Source: Hymenobacter canadensis
GTDB taxonomy: Bacteria > Bacteroidota > Bacteroidia > Cytophagales > Hymenobacteraceae
NCBI RefSeq assembly: GCF_027359925.1
Contig: NZ_CP114767.1
Location: 4,142,501-4,206,500 of the forward strand
Direction of reading: 5' to 3'
Length of the DNA: 64,000 nucleotides
Part shown: positions 56,960 through 64,000 of the stretch, piece by piece
How the letters are laid out: every line of letters begins with the position of its first letter
Position numbering within the stretch: position 1 is the first letter of the stretch
The notes under the pieces: generated by a model
Database searches by the model: none
Seen by the model: the letters and a program-made list of their open reading frames with translations, nothing else
Told to the model about the DNA's origin: nothing
Position numbers and translations under genes: made by a program

Positions 56960-57154
56960 ATGAAAACAGGAACCGTAAAATTCTTTAATGAGGCAAAAGG
57001 CTACGGCTTCATTACGGATGATGTAACGAAGGAAGATTTCTTCGTGCATATTACCGGCCTGAACGGCGGCCAGGTACAACAGAACGACCGGGTGGAATTT
57101 GAGACGCAGGAAGGCCGCAAAGGCGTGAATGCCGTGAATGTGAAGAGAGTGTAG
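56960..57154 (+). CDS. Cold shock domain protein (CspA family)
   Basis: Encodes 64 residues, a single cold-shock domain that binds single-stranded RNA/DNA. RNP1 is K-G-Y-G-F-I (NEAKGYGFITDD) and RNP2 is the V-H-I region (DFFVHITGL), with the closing basic end VKRV. The leader of about 25 bases is short for a cold-inducible csp, which often has a long 5' leader, so the gene may be constitutive. Own promoter and terminator. Confidence 0.97.
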   Translation: MKTGTVKFFNEAKGYGFITDDVTKEDFFVHITGLNGGQVQQNDRVEFETQEGRKGVNAVNVKRV

Positions 57155-57186
57155 ATTCCGGTTCCGACTTGTTTTATAAGCATCTG

Positions 57187-57222
57187 GAAAGCCTCTCCTC
57201 AGTTGGAGAGGCTTTCTTTTTT
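57187..57222 (+). terminator. Terminator of the cold shock gene
   Basis: A 12-bp stem GAAAGCCTCTCC (57187-57198 with 57205-57216) and a run of T. Confidence 0.93.
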
Positions 57223-57287
57223 GCCAGTGCGGCCCACCCGTGGCCGGTGCTGCGGGCCTGTGGTAAGACTTTGTATTTTGCGTGTAT

Positions 57288-58220
57288 ATGTCTGTAGTTG
57301 CCCCTTTTTCGTCTGCTGATGCGGCGCCCGAGCCGATGGAGCCGCACGGCGGAACGGGGCTGCGGCCGGTGGCGCAGCTGATTCGGCTGCCCAACCTGCT
57401 GATGATGCTGCTGTGCCTGGTGCTGGTGCGCGCGGGCCTGCTGCAGCCCACCCGGCCGCTCCAGTCGCTGTTCGACTGGCGCTTTGGGGTGCTGGCCGTG
57501 GCGGCCCTTTGCGTGGCGGCCGCCGGCTACATCATCAACGACTACTACGACGTCAAGATTGACGCCATCAACCGGCCCGACCGGCTGGTGGTGGGCCGCG
57601 TAGTGAACCGCCGTCGGGCCATGCTGGCTCACATGCTGCTTTCGGGGGTGGGCGTGGCACTGAGCGGGATGTTGTCGCCGCTGCTGGGTCTCGTGAACCT
57701 GGGCTCGGCGCTGCTGCTGTGGGGGTACTCGGTGCGGTTCAAGCGGGTGGCGCTGGTGGGCAACGTCAGCATTGCCACTCTCACCGGGGCGCTGGTGCTG
57801 CTGCCCGAACTGCAGCTCCGGACCGGTGTGGCGAGCGTGTGGCAGTATGCGCTTGCGGCGTTTCTGCTGACCGTGGTGCGCGAAATCGTGAAAGACGTGG
57901 AAGACATGCGCGGCGACGCCCAGCATGACTGCCGCACGCTGCCCATTGCGTGGGGCGTGGCCCGCACTAAGTGGGTAGCGGGCCTGTTTCTGGCGGCGCT
58001 GGTGGCGCTGGTGGCCGGAGCCTGCGGCTACGCCCTCACCCACAGTCATTTGGTGCTGGGTTTGTGGCTGCTGGCAGCGGTGCTGGGGCCGTCGTTGTGG
58101 CTGGGCCGCCTGCTGCTGCGTGCCGACCGGCGGCGGCATTTTGCGCATCTGAGTAGCTGGTGCAAAGGCATTATGCTGGCCGGTGTGCTGTCGATGCTGC
58201 TGGTAGAGGTGCTGCGGTAA
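57288..58220 (+). CDS. UbiA-family prenyltransferase
   Basis: Encodes 310 residues from ATG 57288; a GTG two codons earlier is the alternative. About eight membrane helices. The first prenyl-diphosphate/magnesium motif is N84-D85-Y-Y-D88 (INDYYDVKIDAINRPDRL) and the second is REIVKDVEDMRGD at about residue 200. In Bacteroidota such genes make geranylgeranylglycerol phosphate-type lipids or quinone precursors (UbiA/MenA group); the sequence does not settle which. It sits alone between the cold shock gene and an outer-membrane gene. Confidence 0.9.
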   Translation: MSVVAPFSSADAAPEPMEPHGGTGLRPVAQLIRLPNLLMMLLCLVLVRAGLLQPTRPLQSLFDWRFGVLAVAALCVAAAGYIINDYYDVKIDAINRPDRLVVGRVVNRRRAMLAHMLLSGVGVALSGMLSPLLGLVNLGSALLLWGYSVRFKRVALVGNVSIATLTGALVLLPELQLRTGVASVWQYALAAFLLTVVREIVKDVEDMRGDAQHDCRTLPIAWGVARTKWVAGLFLAALVALVAGACGYALTHSHLVLGLWLLAAVLGPSLWLGRLLLRADRRRHFAHLSSWCKGIMLAGVLSMLLVEVLR

Positions 58221-58331
58221 AACCGTAGGCGGCTCCCTTGCGTTAGCGCAACTATGCACGCTGCTGATATCCCTGATGTCTGTTGAAAAGTAGCCTGTAA
58301 CCCATTTATCCCCCACTTTCTGAAGCTCTTT

Positions 58332-59540
58332 ATGCGCTTTCTCTACATGCCGCTGGCACTGTGTCTGCTGGCCCGGCTTGGCAATGCCCAGGTAATTACC
58401 GACAGCGTTTCGGCGCCCGCTCCCGGCCTTGGCCGCACCACCGCCGCCACCCCCAAGAAGTCTATGTTTGCGCCCAGCGACAAACCCAGCTTCATTCCCG
58501 TTCCGATTGCCTTCTACCAGCAGGAAACCGGCTTTGCGGCTGGTGCCGCCATCCTGCCGGTGTGGCGCTTCGGCACCGATACCACGGTGCGCAAGTCCAA
58601 CGCCCGCCTGATTGCCTGGTACTCGCAGGAAAAGCAGAGCACCATCCAGCTGACGCACACCATATTCACGCCCGGCGAGAAATACTTCTTCACCGGCGAG
58701 CTAAGCCGCTACGACCAGAAGCTGTTCTACTACGGCCTCGGCAACGACAACTCCAAGGACAACGAGTCGGAGCTGGCCTACACGCTCATCATCTTCGATC
58801 AGAAGGCCATGAAGCGCGTGGCGCCTAACCTGTTTGCCGGGGTGCGCTACCGCTTCACCAACACCACCGACATCGAGCCCCAGGGCACCGCCGACAACGG
58901 CGCCTCCAACTATTTCACCCGCGACCCGCGCCTTACGGACCGCGAGCGGCAGGATACCCGGATTTCGGGTGTGGGCCCGGCTTTGCTCTTTGACGGCCGC
59001 GACAACGTACTGGCTACCTACCGCGGCTCGTTCGTGGACGCCCACGCGCTCTTCAACGGCGACGGTATCGGCTCCGACTACAAGTTCACGCGCTACCAGG
59101 TGGATGCCCGCCACTTCCGGCCGCTGTTCGGCTCCAACAATACCATTCTGGCCCTCAACTACCTCGGCTCGTTCCATTCCGGTACTGTGCCGTTCCGTGA
59201 GCTGGGCGGCCTGGGCGCCAACCTCGGCGGCGCGCTCTACAACAACGCCGGCCTGATGCGCGGCCTCTACGAAACCCGCTTCCGCGACCGGCAGATGATG
59301 ACCTTTCAGGCAGAGTTGCGCCAGAAGCTGTTCTGGCGCATCGATGGCGCCGTATTCGCCGGGGCTGGCCAGGTGGGCTACAAGCTCTCCGACTACGCCC
59401 TCGACCAAACCCGCTACGCCGGGGGCGCGGGCCTGCGCTTCCGCTTCAACCGCCGCGACCGGCTCAACATCCGCCTGGACTATGCCGGCGGCACCGACAC
59501 GGCTCCGAGCATCTATTTCGCCGTGGGCGAAGCCTTCTAG
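58332..59540 (+). CDS. Omp85/surface-antigen-like outer-membrane protein
   Basis: Encodes 402 residues with a signal peptide (MPLALCLLARLGNAQ). The body is a series of amphipathic strands (FVDAHALFNGDGIGSDYKFTRYQVDARHF, RDRQMMTFQAELRQKLFWRIDGAVFAGAGQVG, GAGLRFRFNRRDRLNIRLDYA) ending in a terminal Phe (IYFAVGEAF), typical of the bacterial surface antigen (PF01103) barrel family without POTRA domains. The native TAG stop is intact but an IS element starts at the very next base. The original terminator now lies beyond the IS at 60410. Confidence 0.88.
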   Translation: MRFLYMPLALCLLARLGNAQVITDSVSAPAPGLGRTTAATPKKSMFAPSDKPSFIPVPIAFYQQETGFAAGAAILPVWRFGTDTTVRKSNARLIAWYSQEKQSTIQLTHTIFTPGEKYFFTGELSRYDQKLFYYGLGNDNSKDNESELAYTLIIFDQKAMKRVAPNLFAGVRYRFTNTTDIEPQGTADNGASNYFTRDPRLTDRERQDTRISGVGPALLFDGRDNVLATYRGSFVDAHALFNGDGIGSDYKFTRYQVDARHFRPLFGSNNTILALNYLGSFHSGTVPFRELGGLGANLGGALYNNAGLMRGLYETRFRDRQMMTFQAELRQKLFWRIDGAVFAGAGQVGYKLSDYALDQTRYAGGAGLRFRFNRRDRLNIRLDYAGGTDTAPSIYFAVGEAF

Positions 59541-60390
59541 AGCCTGTTATGCACTGGTAGCGTAATTTGGGGTATGGCACAGCAAAGCGGATACCCCAGC
59601 GACGTATCGGATACAGAATGGATGTTTGTAGCACCCTATTTGGCCCTGGTGCGGGAAGAGGCGCCGCAACGCGAGCATGCGCTGCGCGATGTGTTCAACG
59701 CCCTGCGTTACCTGGTCAAAACTGGCTGCGGCTGGCGTTACCTGCCCCACGACTTGCCGCCCTGGGCCGCCGTGTATCAACAATGGGCCCGATGGCGGGA
59801 TAACCGCTGTTTTGAGCACATGATGGCCGATTTGCGCGAACTGGCACGGGTGCTGGCCGGCCGCGAGGCCGAGCCCACGGCCGTGATTCTGGACTCGCGC
59901 ACGGTGCAGAGCACACCCGAAAGCGGGGCCCGCGCCGGTTACGACGGGGCCAAGCGGCGCAAGGGCAGCAAGGTGCACGTGGCCGTCGACACGCTGGGCC
60001 ACCTGCTGGCCGCCGTCGTCACGCCGGCCAACGAATCCGACCGCGGGCAGGTGGAGGCGCTCTGCCAGCGAGTGCAGCAGGTCACGGGCCAAAAGGTACA
60101 GGTGGCGTATGTGGATCAGGGCTACACGGGCGAGGCAGCCGAATACGCCGCTGCCGTGCACGATATTGACTTACGGGTTATTGCCAAGCCAGCCGGACAA
60201 ACCGGCTTTGTGCTGTTGCCCCGCCGCTGGGTCGTCGAGCGCAGCTTCGGCTGGGCCGCTCGCTTCCGACGCTTGGCCCGCGACTACGAACGCCTGGCCC
60301 TGACCATGCAACAGTTTCATTTCCTGGCCTTCGCGACACTCTTGCTGGCAAAAGGCGTTTTTCGCGCCACTAGTCCATAACAGGCTCTAG
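59537..60390. mobile_element. IS5-family insertion sequence (about 846 bp) with CTAG target duplication
   Basis: The element spans 59541-60386, bounded by imperfect terminal inverted repeats matching 19 of 22 (AGCCTGTTATG at the left, complement at the right, both tips AGCCTG/CAGGCT). The flanks carry a duplicated CTAG at 59537-59540 and 60387-60390. The coordinates given include the duplication. The single transposase gene has an intact DDE set, so the copy may be active. Insertion in CTAG is common for several IS5-family groups. Confidence 0.9.
59574..60380 (+). CDS. IS5-family transposase
   Basis: Encodes 268 residues from ATG 59574. The N-terminal DUF4096-type domain (SDTEWMFVAPYL, LVKTGCGWRYLPHDLPPW) is followed by a DDE RNase H-like core with D107 (ILDSRTVQS), D181 (AYVDQGYTG) and E222 (RRWVVERSFGW), then the YERLALTMQQFHFLAFATLLL ending typical of IS5-family short transposases. 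Full length, no frameshift. Expression may come from readthrough of the disrupted neighbour. Confidence 0.95.
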   Translation: MAQQSGYPSDVSDTEWMFVAPYLALVREEAPQREHALRDVFNALRYLVKTGCGWRYLPHDLPPWAAVYQQWARWRDNRCFEHMMADLRELARVLAGREAEPTAVILDSRTVQSTPESGARAGYDGAKRRKGSKVHVAVDTLGHLLAAVVTPANESDRGQVEALCQRVQQVTGQKVQVAYVDQGYTGEAAEYAAAVHDIDLRVIAKPAGQTGFVLLPRRWVVERSFGWAARFRRLARDYERLALTMQQFHFLAFATLLLAKGVFRATSP

Positions 60391-60409
60391 CACGTTCTGC
60401 TTTCACGCA

Positions 60410-60445
60410 AAAGCGCCGTCCGGTCTTCCGGGCGGCGCTTTTTGT
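60410..60445 (+). terminator. Terminator originally belonging to the Omp gene
   Basis: A stem AAAGCGCCG(T)CCGG paired with CCGG(G)CGGCGCTTT and a T-run lies just past the right end of the IS. Before insertion it would have been about 20 bases after the Omp stop. Confidence 0.85.
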
Positions 60446-60543
60446 TTGATAAAAGCCTGGCAGCCATTCGTTAAAAAGCTGTTCAGAGACGAATGCAGTA
60501 GGCTGCACGTCTTCTGCGCAGGATTTGCGTAAAAGATGGCCTG

Positions 60544-61767
60544 ATGGATTCTGCTACTGTCGTCTTATCATCCCAGGCATCTGCCCAGGCCTGCGCTACG
60601 GCCAGTCTGTGGCAACACCTGGCGCCGCCGGCTGCCACGCTGGCGGTTTGCGTCATCATTCCGGCCAAGGATGAGGCCAGCCAGTTCCCCGAAACCCTGG
60701 CGGCGCTGGCGGCCCAGGTAGACGAGCACGGCCAGCCGCTGCCACCCGGCAGCTACGAGGTGCTGGTGCTGGCCAACAACTGCCACGACCGCACGGCCGC
60801 CGTGGTGCGCAATTTTGCCTACTCGCACCCTTTGATGGTGGTGCAGGTTGCCGAAGTTGTGCTGGCCGCCCCCGAAGCCCACGTGGGCCGGGCCCGCCGC
60901 CTGCTGATGGATGAGGCCTGCCGCCGACTGGAACAAACGGCCGGCTCCCGCGGCATCATTGCCAGCACCGACGCCGACACGCGCGTGGCGGCCACCTGGC
61001 TGGCCGCCACGCAGGCCGAATTTGCCGCCGGCGCCGATGCCGTGGGCGGGCGCATTTACCCGGAGGCCGTTGCCGGTGAGGTCTGCGTGCGGCGCACCCA
61101 TCTGCGCGATGCCCGCTACCGCCTGCTGCGGGCCCGACTCGAAGCCCTGCTCGACCCCGACCCTGCCGACATGTGGCCGCGCCATCACCAGCACTTCGGG
61201 GCCAGCCTGGCGCTTACTGTGGCCGCTTACCGCCTAGTTGGCGGGCTGCCTGTGGTGCCTTATCTGGAAGACGAGGCGCTCTGGCAGGCCCTGCGAAGCC
61301 ACGATTTGCGCCTGCGCCACAGCCCCAAAGTGTGCGTCAGCACCTCAGGGCGGCACCAGGGGCGGGTAGAAGTGGGCCTGTCGTGGCAGTTGCGGGAGTG
61401 GGCCAGCCTGCTGCACCAGCAGCGGGAGCCTTACGTGGAAAGCGGCGCCAGCCTGGCCGCCGAGTGGCAGGCCCGCCGGCAGCTGCGGCAACTGTGGAAG
61501 GAAACTCAGGCGCAGTCTGCGCGTGTGCCGCACTGCGTGCAGCTGGCGGCGGCGCTGAGTGTGCCTGCCAGCGGGTTAGCGCGGGAGCTGGCCGCTGTCA
61601 CTTCCTTCGGAATGCTGTGGGAATGGGTGATGCAGCACCGTGCCCGGTGGCGGCGTCAGCGTTTGGTGCCACTCACGCAGGCTATTCTGGAACTGCGGCA
61701 GCTACTGGAGCGCCACGAGCCGGGAGTAGCCAGCCAGGTGCTGCCGGGCGCCCCGCGCATACGCTAG
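60544..61767 (+). CDS. Family 2 glycosyltransferase
   Basis: Encodes 407 residues. The GT-A fold starts at residue 33 (VCVIIPAKDEASQFPETL) and the metal/nucleotide motif D-A-D is at D143-A-D145 (STDADTRV); the acceptor-site ED is in VPYLEDEALWQALRS (about residue 243). It is soluble, without membrane helices, and so probably cytoplasmic, unlike NodC-type processive enzymes. Its stop codon shares a CTAG palindrome with the convergent methyltransferase (4-bp overlap). Together with the next three minus-strand genes it suggests a glycan or glycolipid pathway. Confidence 0.88.
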   Translation: MDSATVVLSSQASAQACATASLWQHLAPPAATLAVCVIIPAKDEASQFPETLAALAAQVDEHGQPLPPGSYEVLVLANNCHDRTAAVVRNFAYSHPLMVVQVAEVVLAAPEAHVGRARRLLMDEACRRLEQTAGSRGIIASTDADTRVAATWLAATQAEFAAGADAVGGRIYPEAVAGEVCVRRTHLRDARYRLLRARLEALLDPDPADMWPRHHQHFGASLALTVAAYRLVGGLPVVPYLEDEALWQALRSHDLRLRHSPKVCVSTSGRHQGRVEVGLSWQLREWASLLHQQREPYVESGASLAAEWQARRQLRQLWKETQAQSARVPHCVQLAAALSVPASGLARELAAVTSFGMLWEWVMQHRARWRRQRLVPLTQAILELRQLLERHEPGVASQVLPGAPRIR

Positions 61768-62366
61768 CTTTTACTTAGCAGGTCGAGCCGGTATTGCGCT
61801 GCCCGGTGGCCGTGCACGTGCGTCAGCGGGGCGCCAGAGCCAGCTTGGGACAGAAAGAAGTCATGCACTTCGTCGCCGGTGAGTGGGTAGTCGTGCACGG
61901 GCGGAGTCCAGTGCACCAGCAGCAGATGCCCGCCCGGTTGCAGCGCCGAGAGCAGCGCCGTGGCTACGCGCTCCAGGTCGGGCATGGCCCAGTAGTAGCC
62001 AACTTCCGAGAGTACCATCAGATCGAAGCGACGGTCTGTGGGGAAGTCATCGGGCAGAGTCAGGCGCTGAAATTCCACCTGGGGCAGGTGCGCACACCGT
62101 TGCCGGGCCCGCACCAAGGGTGCTTCCGCCACATCAATCGACAGCAGGTGCCGGCAACGGGGCGCAAGCATTTCGGTGAGTACTCCCAATGAGCAGCCTA
62201 CCTCAAACCCACTTGCGTAGTGCCGCTCCGGCGGCAGTGCGGCCAGCGTGTCGGCGTATTTGGCGTGCTCGTAAGGGCTGGTTTCGAAGTTCCACGGGTC
62301 CGTATTGGCGCGGTAGACTGCTTCAAAGTAATCGGGCGGCAGCGTGTTGGGTTGCTGAGAGTTCAT
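61764..62366 (-). CDS. NodS-like SAM-dependent methyltransferase
   Basis: Encodes 200 residues with the class I methyltransferase motif I FEVGCSLGVLTEML (residues 54-66), an acidic end of strand 2 (LLSIDVAEA) and motif LMVLSEVGYYW. The start PPDYFEAVYRANTDPWNFETSPYEHAKY is typical of the NodS/TrmB-like PF05401 group, whose founder N-methylates a deacetylated chitooligosaccharide. The next genes on the same strand upstream are a PIG-L deacetylase and an acyl-CoA dehydrogenase-like gene. Substrate unknown. Confidence 0.88.
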   Translation of the reverse strand: MNSQQPNTLPPDYFEAVYRANTDPWNFETSPYEHAKYADTLAALPPERHYASGFEVGCSLGVLTEMLAPRCRHLLSIDVAEAPLVRARQRCAHLPQVEFQRLTLPDDFPTDRRFDLMVLSEVGYYWAMPDLERVATALLSALQPGGHLLLVHWTPPVHDYPLTGDEVHDFFLSQAGSGAPLTHVHGHRAAQYRLDLLSKS

Positions 62367-62464
62367 AACGGAAGGCAGCTATTGAGGAAAGTATGGTGAC
62401 CAGGTTAGCCGGTAACTCAAGTACGCAGATCCGCCATTCAGCGGCGCATTCCCAGCAGCGCCTA

Positions 62465-63214
62465 CTAATCCGTAACTTCTATATAGGCCTCATACGGCAG
62501 CTGAAAGTGCGCGAGCATGCTCTCTGTAAGCAGAAAGCCCATAGGGTCATCATCAAACACTCCGGGGGCCAGCTGCGAGCGGTGCGCGGCAATGGCCCGC
62601 GCTTTCTGCGCCAGCACCGGTTCGATGTTCAGGCGCCAGCCAGCGGCTTCGTTGGTATGAGGCAGATCGGCCGGGGTGGCGCGCTCCCAGGCCCACACGA
62701 GGTACTCGATGAGCCGGGGCGGCTGCTCTAGTTCGGCCAGCGCCACCCGCACCAGCAGGCTGGTGGCCCGGTGGTCGGGGTGCGGGTCGCGGCGCCAGGG
62801 GGCCAGTACGGTGGCTGGCCGCGTGCGCCGGAAAAAGGCTGTCAGCCGCTTCACGGCAGCGGCGCCGGCCGGGGTGTCGGGCGTGGGTACGGCACCGTCG
62901 GGCAAACCCAGCGGCAGCAGCATCTGCGGACCTACGCCCAGCTCTGCCAATGCGGCCTGCAGTTCCTGCTCCCGAATGGCCTGGCGGCGCTCAGCCGGAA
63001 ACCGTTGGGAGTTGGGGTGCGACATCGTGCCGTCGCTGACCAGCACGCACCACACGGGCAGACCGGCCCTGGCCAGCAGGGCCAGCAGGCCGCCGCAGCC
63101 CAGGCTTTCGTCGTCGGGGTGGGGCGCTATGACGGCCGTGGGCCCCAGCGAAGCCGCGTAGGCGGCCGGCCGTAAGGGCAGGGCGTGAAAATCAAGGGCC
63201 GTAGCATCAGACAT
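62465..63214 (-). CDS. PIG-L family deacetylase
   Basis: Encodes 249 residues. Zinc ligands are in H32-P-D-D35-E (APHPDDESLGCGG) and H145-P-D-H148 (RRDPHPDHRATSLL), the two metal motifs of the PIG-L/MshB/LpxC-like N-acetylglucosaminyl deacetylase family. The N-terminus overlaps the acyl-CoA dehydrogenase-like gene by 8 bases, a sign of one operon. Substrates of the family include GlcNAc-inositol, bacillithiol and mycothiol intermediates, and glycolipids. Which one applies here cannot be told. Confidence 0.92.
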   Translation of the reverse strand: MSDATALDFHALPLRPAAYAASLGPTAVIAPHPDDESLGCGGLLALLARAGLPVWCVLVSDGTMSHPNSQRFPAERRQAIREQELQAALAELGVGPQMLLPLGLPDGAVPTPDTPAGAAAVKRLTAFFRRTRPATVLAPWRRDPHPDHRATSLLVRVALAELEQPPRLIEYLVWAWERATPADLPHTNEAAGWRLNIEPVLAQKARAIAAHRSQLAPGVFDDDPMGFLLTESMLAHFQLPYEAYIEVTD

Positions 63215-64000
63215 TCCAAATGTGATAAGCGGGTTCCGGCCGGCTCAAAACGAAGCGGCCGGCATCGGCCTGGGCCGCGTCGGGGGCGGGCTGGCGCAGG
63301 TAGTGGGTCAGGTCGCGGTGCAGGCGCTCGAAGGGCTCGGGCTGCAGCAGGCCGCGGGCGCCCACGCAACGTTCGGCCTGCTGCAGCACGCGCAGGCAGA
63401 TTTCCTCAATGGCCGTCCGCATCATGTTGACATAGGCCACCGTGGCCTCGTGGTCGGTTTCGGCCGCGGGCCGTGTGGCGTGGTCGGCGGCCCCGCGCAG
63501 CCACAAGTTACCGGATTCTATCAGCATGCTCATCTCGCCGAGGCGCTGGCGCTGGTACGGGTCATCGGTGCGGCCCAGGCGCTGCAGAAAGCGCCGCGTT
63601 TCATCAAACACGGCCTCCGCCCCGCCCAACTGCACCGCCGCAAACCGAATAGCCCCGCCGCTGAAGGCCGGCTGCTGATAATAGTTGCCGGGCACGCCCA
63701 GCAGATCCTGCGGCCCGATTTCCAGGCCTGTAAAGTCGGCCCGGAAGCTGGCTGAGGCGCGCATGCCCAGGGGCCGCCAGAAGCTGGCATCCAGGGCAGG
63801 TGAGTGAGTGTCGGCGGGGAGAATCAGCATCTGCCAGCCACCACCGGGCAAAGCTGCCGTCAGCAATGGCCGGGTAACGTGGCCGGCGCCGGACGCAAAG
63901 GTTTTGCTGCCCTGCAGCCTGTAGCGGCCATCGGGCAGGGGCTCCAGCTTCACCCCATCATGCGCCTCGGTATTCCAGACCCCAAACAGGTGGCCGGCGG
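63207..64000 (-). CDS. Acyl-CoA dehydrogenase-like protein (partial, N-terminus beyond window)
   Basis: Open from the window edge to the stop at 63207, at least 264 residues. It matches the middle and C-terminal domains of the acyl-CoA dehydrogenase superfamily: GHLFGVWNTEAHDGVKLEPLPDGRYRLQGSKTFASGAGHV (FAD-binding middle domain) and the helical C-terminal domain with IRFAAVQLGGAEAVFDETRRFLQ and RCVGARGLLQPEPFERLHRDL. In this group the enzyme often has a non-fatty-acid substrate. Its end overlaps the PIG-L start by 8 bases. The GTG at 63953 is not a real start since homology continues upstream. Confidence 0.9.
   Translation of the reverse strand, partial: AGHLFGVWNTEAHDGVKLEPLPDGRYRLQGSKTFASGAGHVTRPLLTAALPGGGWQMLILPADTHSPALDASFWRPLGMRASASFRADFTGLEIGPQDLLGVPGNYYQQPAFSGGAIRFAAVQLGGAEAVFDETRRFLQRLGRTDDPYQRQRLGEMSMLIESGNLWLRGAADHATRPAAETDHEATVAYVNMMRTAIEEICLRVLQQAERCVGARGLLQPEPFERLHRDLTHYLRQPAPDAAQADAGRFVLSRPEPAYHIWNV

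Overview
The window is chromosomal DNA of a GC-rich Bacteroidota, most likely Hymenobacter or a close relative (Cytophagales, Hymenobacteraceae). Signs of this are the 16S rRNA sequence, the type IX secretion genes porU and porV with several cargo proteins carrying type IX sorting tails, a PF03706-type flippase, IscX and CcmE variants, promoters of the Bacteroidota TAnnTTTG type, and start codons that mostly lack a Shine-Dalgarno sequence. Apart from one insertion sequence it reads as ordinary core genome with many dispersed intergenic inverted repeats.

Layout. 1-12.3 kb: a partial membrane flippase, dxs (isoprenoid precursors), a large five-PAS hybrid histidine kinase, a YceI protein, a membrane SRPBCC protein, an alpha/beta hydrolase, icd and asd. 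12.4-28.2 kb: a lamin-tail protein exported by type IX secretion, a DUF1800/DUF1501 pair, a probable metal-uptake block (outer-membrane MetA-like protein, TonB receptor, NRAMP transporter) with two matching DtxR/MntR-like operators, a type IX-secreted sugar dehydrogenase, an acetyltransferase, a lipoprotein and a class A beta-lactamase-like protein. 28.3-34.2 kb: a complete rRNA operon (16S, tRNA-Ile, tRNA-Ala, 23S, 5S) driven by five tandem promoters. 34.4-42.5 kb, minus strand: porU-porV-M16-like operon and an MBL hydrolase-pssA pair. 42.6-52.3 kb, plus strand: an FAD oxidoreductase, a beta-propeller/beta-barrel protein, and a cytochrome c maturation operon (ccmB, ccmC, ccmD, ccmE, ccmF). 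52.6-64 kb: another type IX cargo, a DUF2520 protein, ferredoxin-iscX, kdsC, a cold shock gene, a UbiA prenyltransferase, an Omp85-like barrel interrupted exactly at its stop codon by an IS5-family element, then a cluster of glycosyltransferase, NodS-like methyltransferase, PIG-L deacetylase and acyl-CoA dehydrogenase-like genes running off the window.

The points most worth a second look are the five-promoter rRNA array, the methyltransferase/deacetylase/dehydrogenase/glycosyltransferase cluster (a possible uncharacterised biosynthetic pathway), the paired metal-regulator operators, and a family of intergenic hairpins whose two arms change together between copies. Several long open frames antisense to real genes are coding shadows and were left out.
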